Origin: Bacillota bacterium | GTDB taxonomy: Bacteria; Bacillota; Limnochordia; Darwinibacteriales; DTU012 | Direction: 5' to 3' | Length of the DNA: 7,283 bases | Assembly: GCA_012521805.1 (NCBI GenBank) | Contig: JAAYLQ010000194.1 | Coordinates: forward strand, 1 to 7,283 | In this document: piece after piece, positions 6,183 to 7,283 of the stretch | Position numbering within the stretch: position 1 is the stretch's first letter | Layout: the number at the start of each line of letters is the position of its first letter | Made by a program: the position numbers and the translations under genes | The notes under the pieces: generated by a model | What the model was told of the DNA's origin: nothing | Database searches by the model: none | What the model saw: only the letters and a program-made list of their open reading frames with translations

Positions 6183-6188
6183 GGTTTA

Positions 6189-7031
6189 TCATTTGTCAGC
6201 AGCTACCACGGTATTGGTAAGCAGCATAGCTATTGTCATTGGACCTACCCCGCCCGGAACCGGTGTAATCCAGCCAGCAACTTCATTAACACTGTCAAAT
6301 TCTACGTCTCCAACAGTCTTACCATCCCGCCTGTTAATCCCGACATCAATTACTACTGCTCCAGGCTTGACCCAGTCCCCCTTTACCATCTCCGGCTGCC
6401 CAACTGCTGCAACAAGTATATCAGCCTGCCTGCATTCAGCAACCAGATCTTTCGTTTTGGAATGACAGATAGTGACGGTAGCATCCCGCTGCAGCAGCAG
6501 TTGAGCAATGGGTTTTCCTACTATATTACTGCGCCCAATCACAACCGCTTTCTTTCCTGCAGGATCGTAGTTAATCGTGTCAATCAGCTTCATTATCCCT
6601 GCTGGAGTACAGGGCAGGTACGCTCTGCTGCCAATGCACATTTTCCCTACATTAACAGGGTTAAATCCATCCACATCTTTGTCAGGGTGAATCCGCATAA
6701 TCACTTCTTCTTCGTCTAAATGAGCAGGAAGCGGCAGCTGAACTAAAATTCCATGAATCTTTGGATCACCATTCAGCTCATCGATTAAAGCTAACAGCTG
6801 ATCCTGGGTGACCTCAGCAGGCAGCCTATGTTCCTCCGAGTAGATTCCAACCTCCTTGCAGGCTTTCTGCTTCATACTTACGTAGAGCTTGGAAGCTGGA
6901 TTATCTCCCACTAGGACCACTGCCAGCCCTGGCCTGGTTTTCCCTTGAGCGAGCATTTCAAGTATTTTTTGAGCAAGGCCACTGCGAATTTGCTGAGCAA
7001 TCCGCTTGCCATCAATAATTTGCGCAGGCAT
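6189..7031 (-). CDS. folD: Bifunctional methylenetetrahydrofolate dehydrogenase/methenyltetrahydrofolate cyclohydrolase FolD
   Basis: FolD oxidises 5,10-methylene-THF to 5,10-methenyl-THF using NAD(P)+ and hydrolyses that to 10-formyl-THF, supplying one-carbon units for purine and formyl-Met-tRNA synthesis; it is a cytoplasmic dimer. The 280 residues are standard. The active-site residues fall at the E. coli numbers: Tyr50 and Lys54 (YVSMK), Gln98 (QLPLP) and Asp121 (DVDGF). PCTPAGIM (140-147), the dinucleotide-binding GRSNIVGKP (166-174) and PGGVGPMTIAMLL (259-271) complete the family pattern. The frame is open to an ATG at 7076, but the ATG at 7031 has AAGGAGG 8 bases upstream and gives the normal N-terminus. 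It follows the tRNA-Arg terminator, so it probably has its own promoter, which I could not identify with confidence in 7047-7096. Confidence 0.97.
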   Translation of the reverse strand: MPAQIIDGKRIAQQIRSGLAQKILEMLAQGKTRPGLAVVLVGDNPASKLYVSMKQKACKEVGIYSEEHRLPAEVTQDQLLALIDELNGDPKIHGILVQLPLPAHLDEEEVIMRIHPDKDVDGFNPVNVGKMCIGSRAYLPCTPAGIMKLIDTINYDPAGKKAVVIGRSNIVGKPIAQLLLQRDATVTICHSKTKDLVAECRQADILVAAVGQPEMVKGDWVKPGAVVIDVGINRRDGKTVGDVEFDSVNEVAGWITPVPGGVGPMTIAMLLTNTVVAADK

Positions 7032-7039
7032 TAAACTCT

Positions 7040-7046
7040 CCTCCTT
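7040..7046 (-). promoter_or_regulatory. folD ribosome binding site that decides the start
   Basis: A full AAGGAGG lies 8 bases before the ATG at 7031. It falls inside the longer open frame beginning at 7076, which has no such site, so the shorter protein is the real one. Confidence 0.85.
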
Positions 7047-7096
7047 GCTGCATTTTATTGCTACTTGCTTCGGCATATTCCTGATATTTCCTGCCT

Positions 7097-7131
7097 AAAG
7101 AAAAACCGTGAAACATCAGCTGTTTCACGGT
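7097..7131 (-). terminator. Rho-independent terminator after tRNA-Arg
   Basis: A perfect 11-bp stem (ACCGTGAAACA / TGTTTCACGGT) with a 5-base loop is followed on the minus strand by TTTTTCTTT. It begins about 20 bases after the tRNA 3' end. It is the strongest terminator in the window and isolates the tRNA from folD. Confidence 0.9.
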
Positions 7132-7150
7132 CGCATAACACATAAAAAAA

Positions 7151-7225
7151 TGGCGCGCCTAGCAGGACTCGAACCTGCGCACCCGGCTCCGGAGGCCGGT
7201 GCTCTATCCTCTGAGCTATAGGCGC
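7151..7225 (-). tRNA. tRNA-Arg, anticodon CCG
   Basis: The sequence folds into a complete 75-base cloverleaf. It has a 7-bp acceptor stem (GCGCCTA / TAGGCGC), a 4-bp D stem (GCTC / GAGC), a 5-bp anticodon stem (CCGGC / GCCGG) with loop CTCCGGA, a 4-base variable loop and a T arm GCAGG-TTCGAGT-CCTGC. The anticodon CCG (7190-7192) reads the Arg codon CGG. The discriminator base is G and the 3' CCA is encoded in the gene. It has its own promoter upstream and terminator downstream. Confidence 0.97.
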
Positions 7226-7238
7226 ACAACTAACGTCT

Positions 7239-7267
7239 ATTATAGCACCTGACAGCTCGTCCGTCAA
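7239..7267 (-). promoter_or_regulatory. Sigma-A-type promoter of tRNA-Arg
   Basis: On the minus strand TTGACG (7262-7267) and a perfect TATAAT (7239-7244) are separated by exactly 17 bases. The -10 box ends 13 bases before the mature tRNA 5' end, leaving a leader of roughly 7 bases to be removed by RNase P. This is the best promoter in the window and fits strong constitutive expression. Confidence 0.88.
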
Positions 7268-7283
7268 GAAAGATCTTGCACTC

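Noticed and set aside
7052..7057. TAAAAT as a -10 box for folD
   Set aside because: Its start point would fall within the folD ribosome site, and no -35 box is found at a fitting distance.
7061..7267. 68-residue open frame on the minus strand containing RIEHRPPEPGAQVRVLLG
   Set aside because: It is a translation of the tRNA-Arg gene; this phrase is a familiar artefact of reading through such tRNAs. It also crosses a strong terminator.

Overview
The window reads as chromosomal DNA from a Bacillota (Firmicutes) bacterium with two membranes (diderm). All genes lie on the minus strand, with strong AGGAGG-type ribosome sites and some GTG and TTG starts. Rex, RlmH and an HtrA protease next to RlmH are a typical Firmicutes set. 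The central operon, however, encodes an MlaE-MlaF-MlaD lipid-transport ABC system whose MlaD has a C-terminal beta-strand region ending in an aromatic residue, as outer-membrane proteins do. That combination fits diderm Firmicutes (Negativicutes, Halanaerobiales and Limnochordia-like lineages). I cannot place the organism more precisely from the sequence alone.

Layout in the direction of transcription (high to low coordinates): a near-consensus promoter drives tRNA-Arg(CCG), followed by a strong terminator (7097-7267). Next is folD (folate one-carbon metabolism) with its own terminator (6150-7031). A candidate promoter then precedes mlaE, mlaF and mlaD (2408-6077), which are tightly packed; mlaF and mlaD overlap by 23 bases. 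A short gap holding a perfect 10-bp inverted repeat leads to htrA (1282-2343), an anchored serine protease with one PDZ domain. Then come rlmH (756-1235), the 23S rRNA pseudouridine methyltransferase, and rex (30-683), the NADH/NAD+-sensing repressor, which ends just before a hairpin that looks like a terminator cut by the window edge.

The most interesting object is the 724-residue MlaD. It has an inner-membrane anchor, one MCE domain, a helical segment of about 450 residues containing a 19-residue tandem repeat (11 units in exact register plus two more after a 4-residue insertion), and a C-terminal region resembling a beta-barrel. With MlaE and MlaF it could form a one-gene bridge carrying phospholipid between the membranes, without separate MlaC and MlaA. 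A long MlaD of this general kind is known from Veillonella parvula, so the architecture is probably not wholly new. The 19-residue repeat, the co-transcribed HtrA and the hairpin enclosing the htrA ribosome site are the parts most worth checking. No mobile element, CRISPR array or defence gene is visible.
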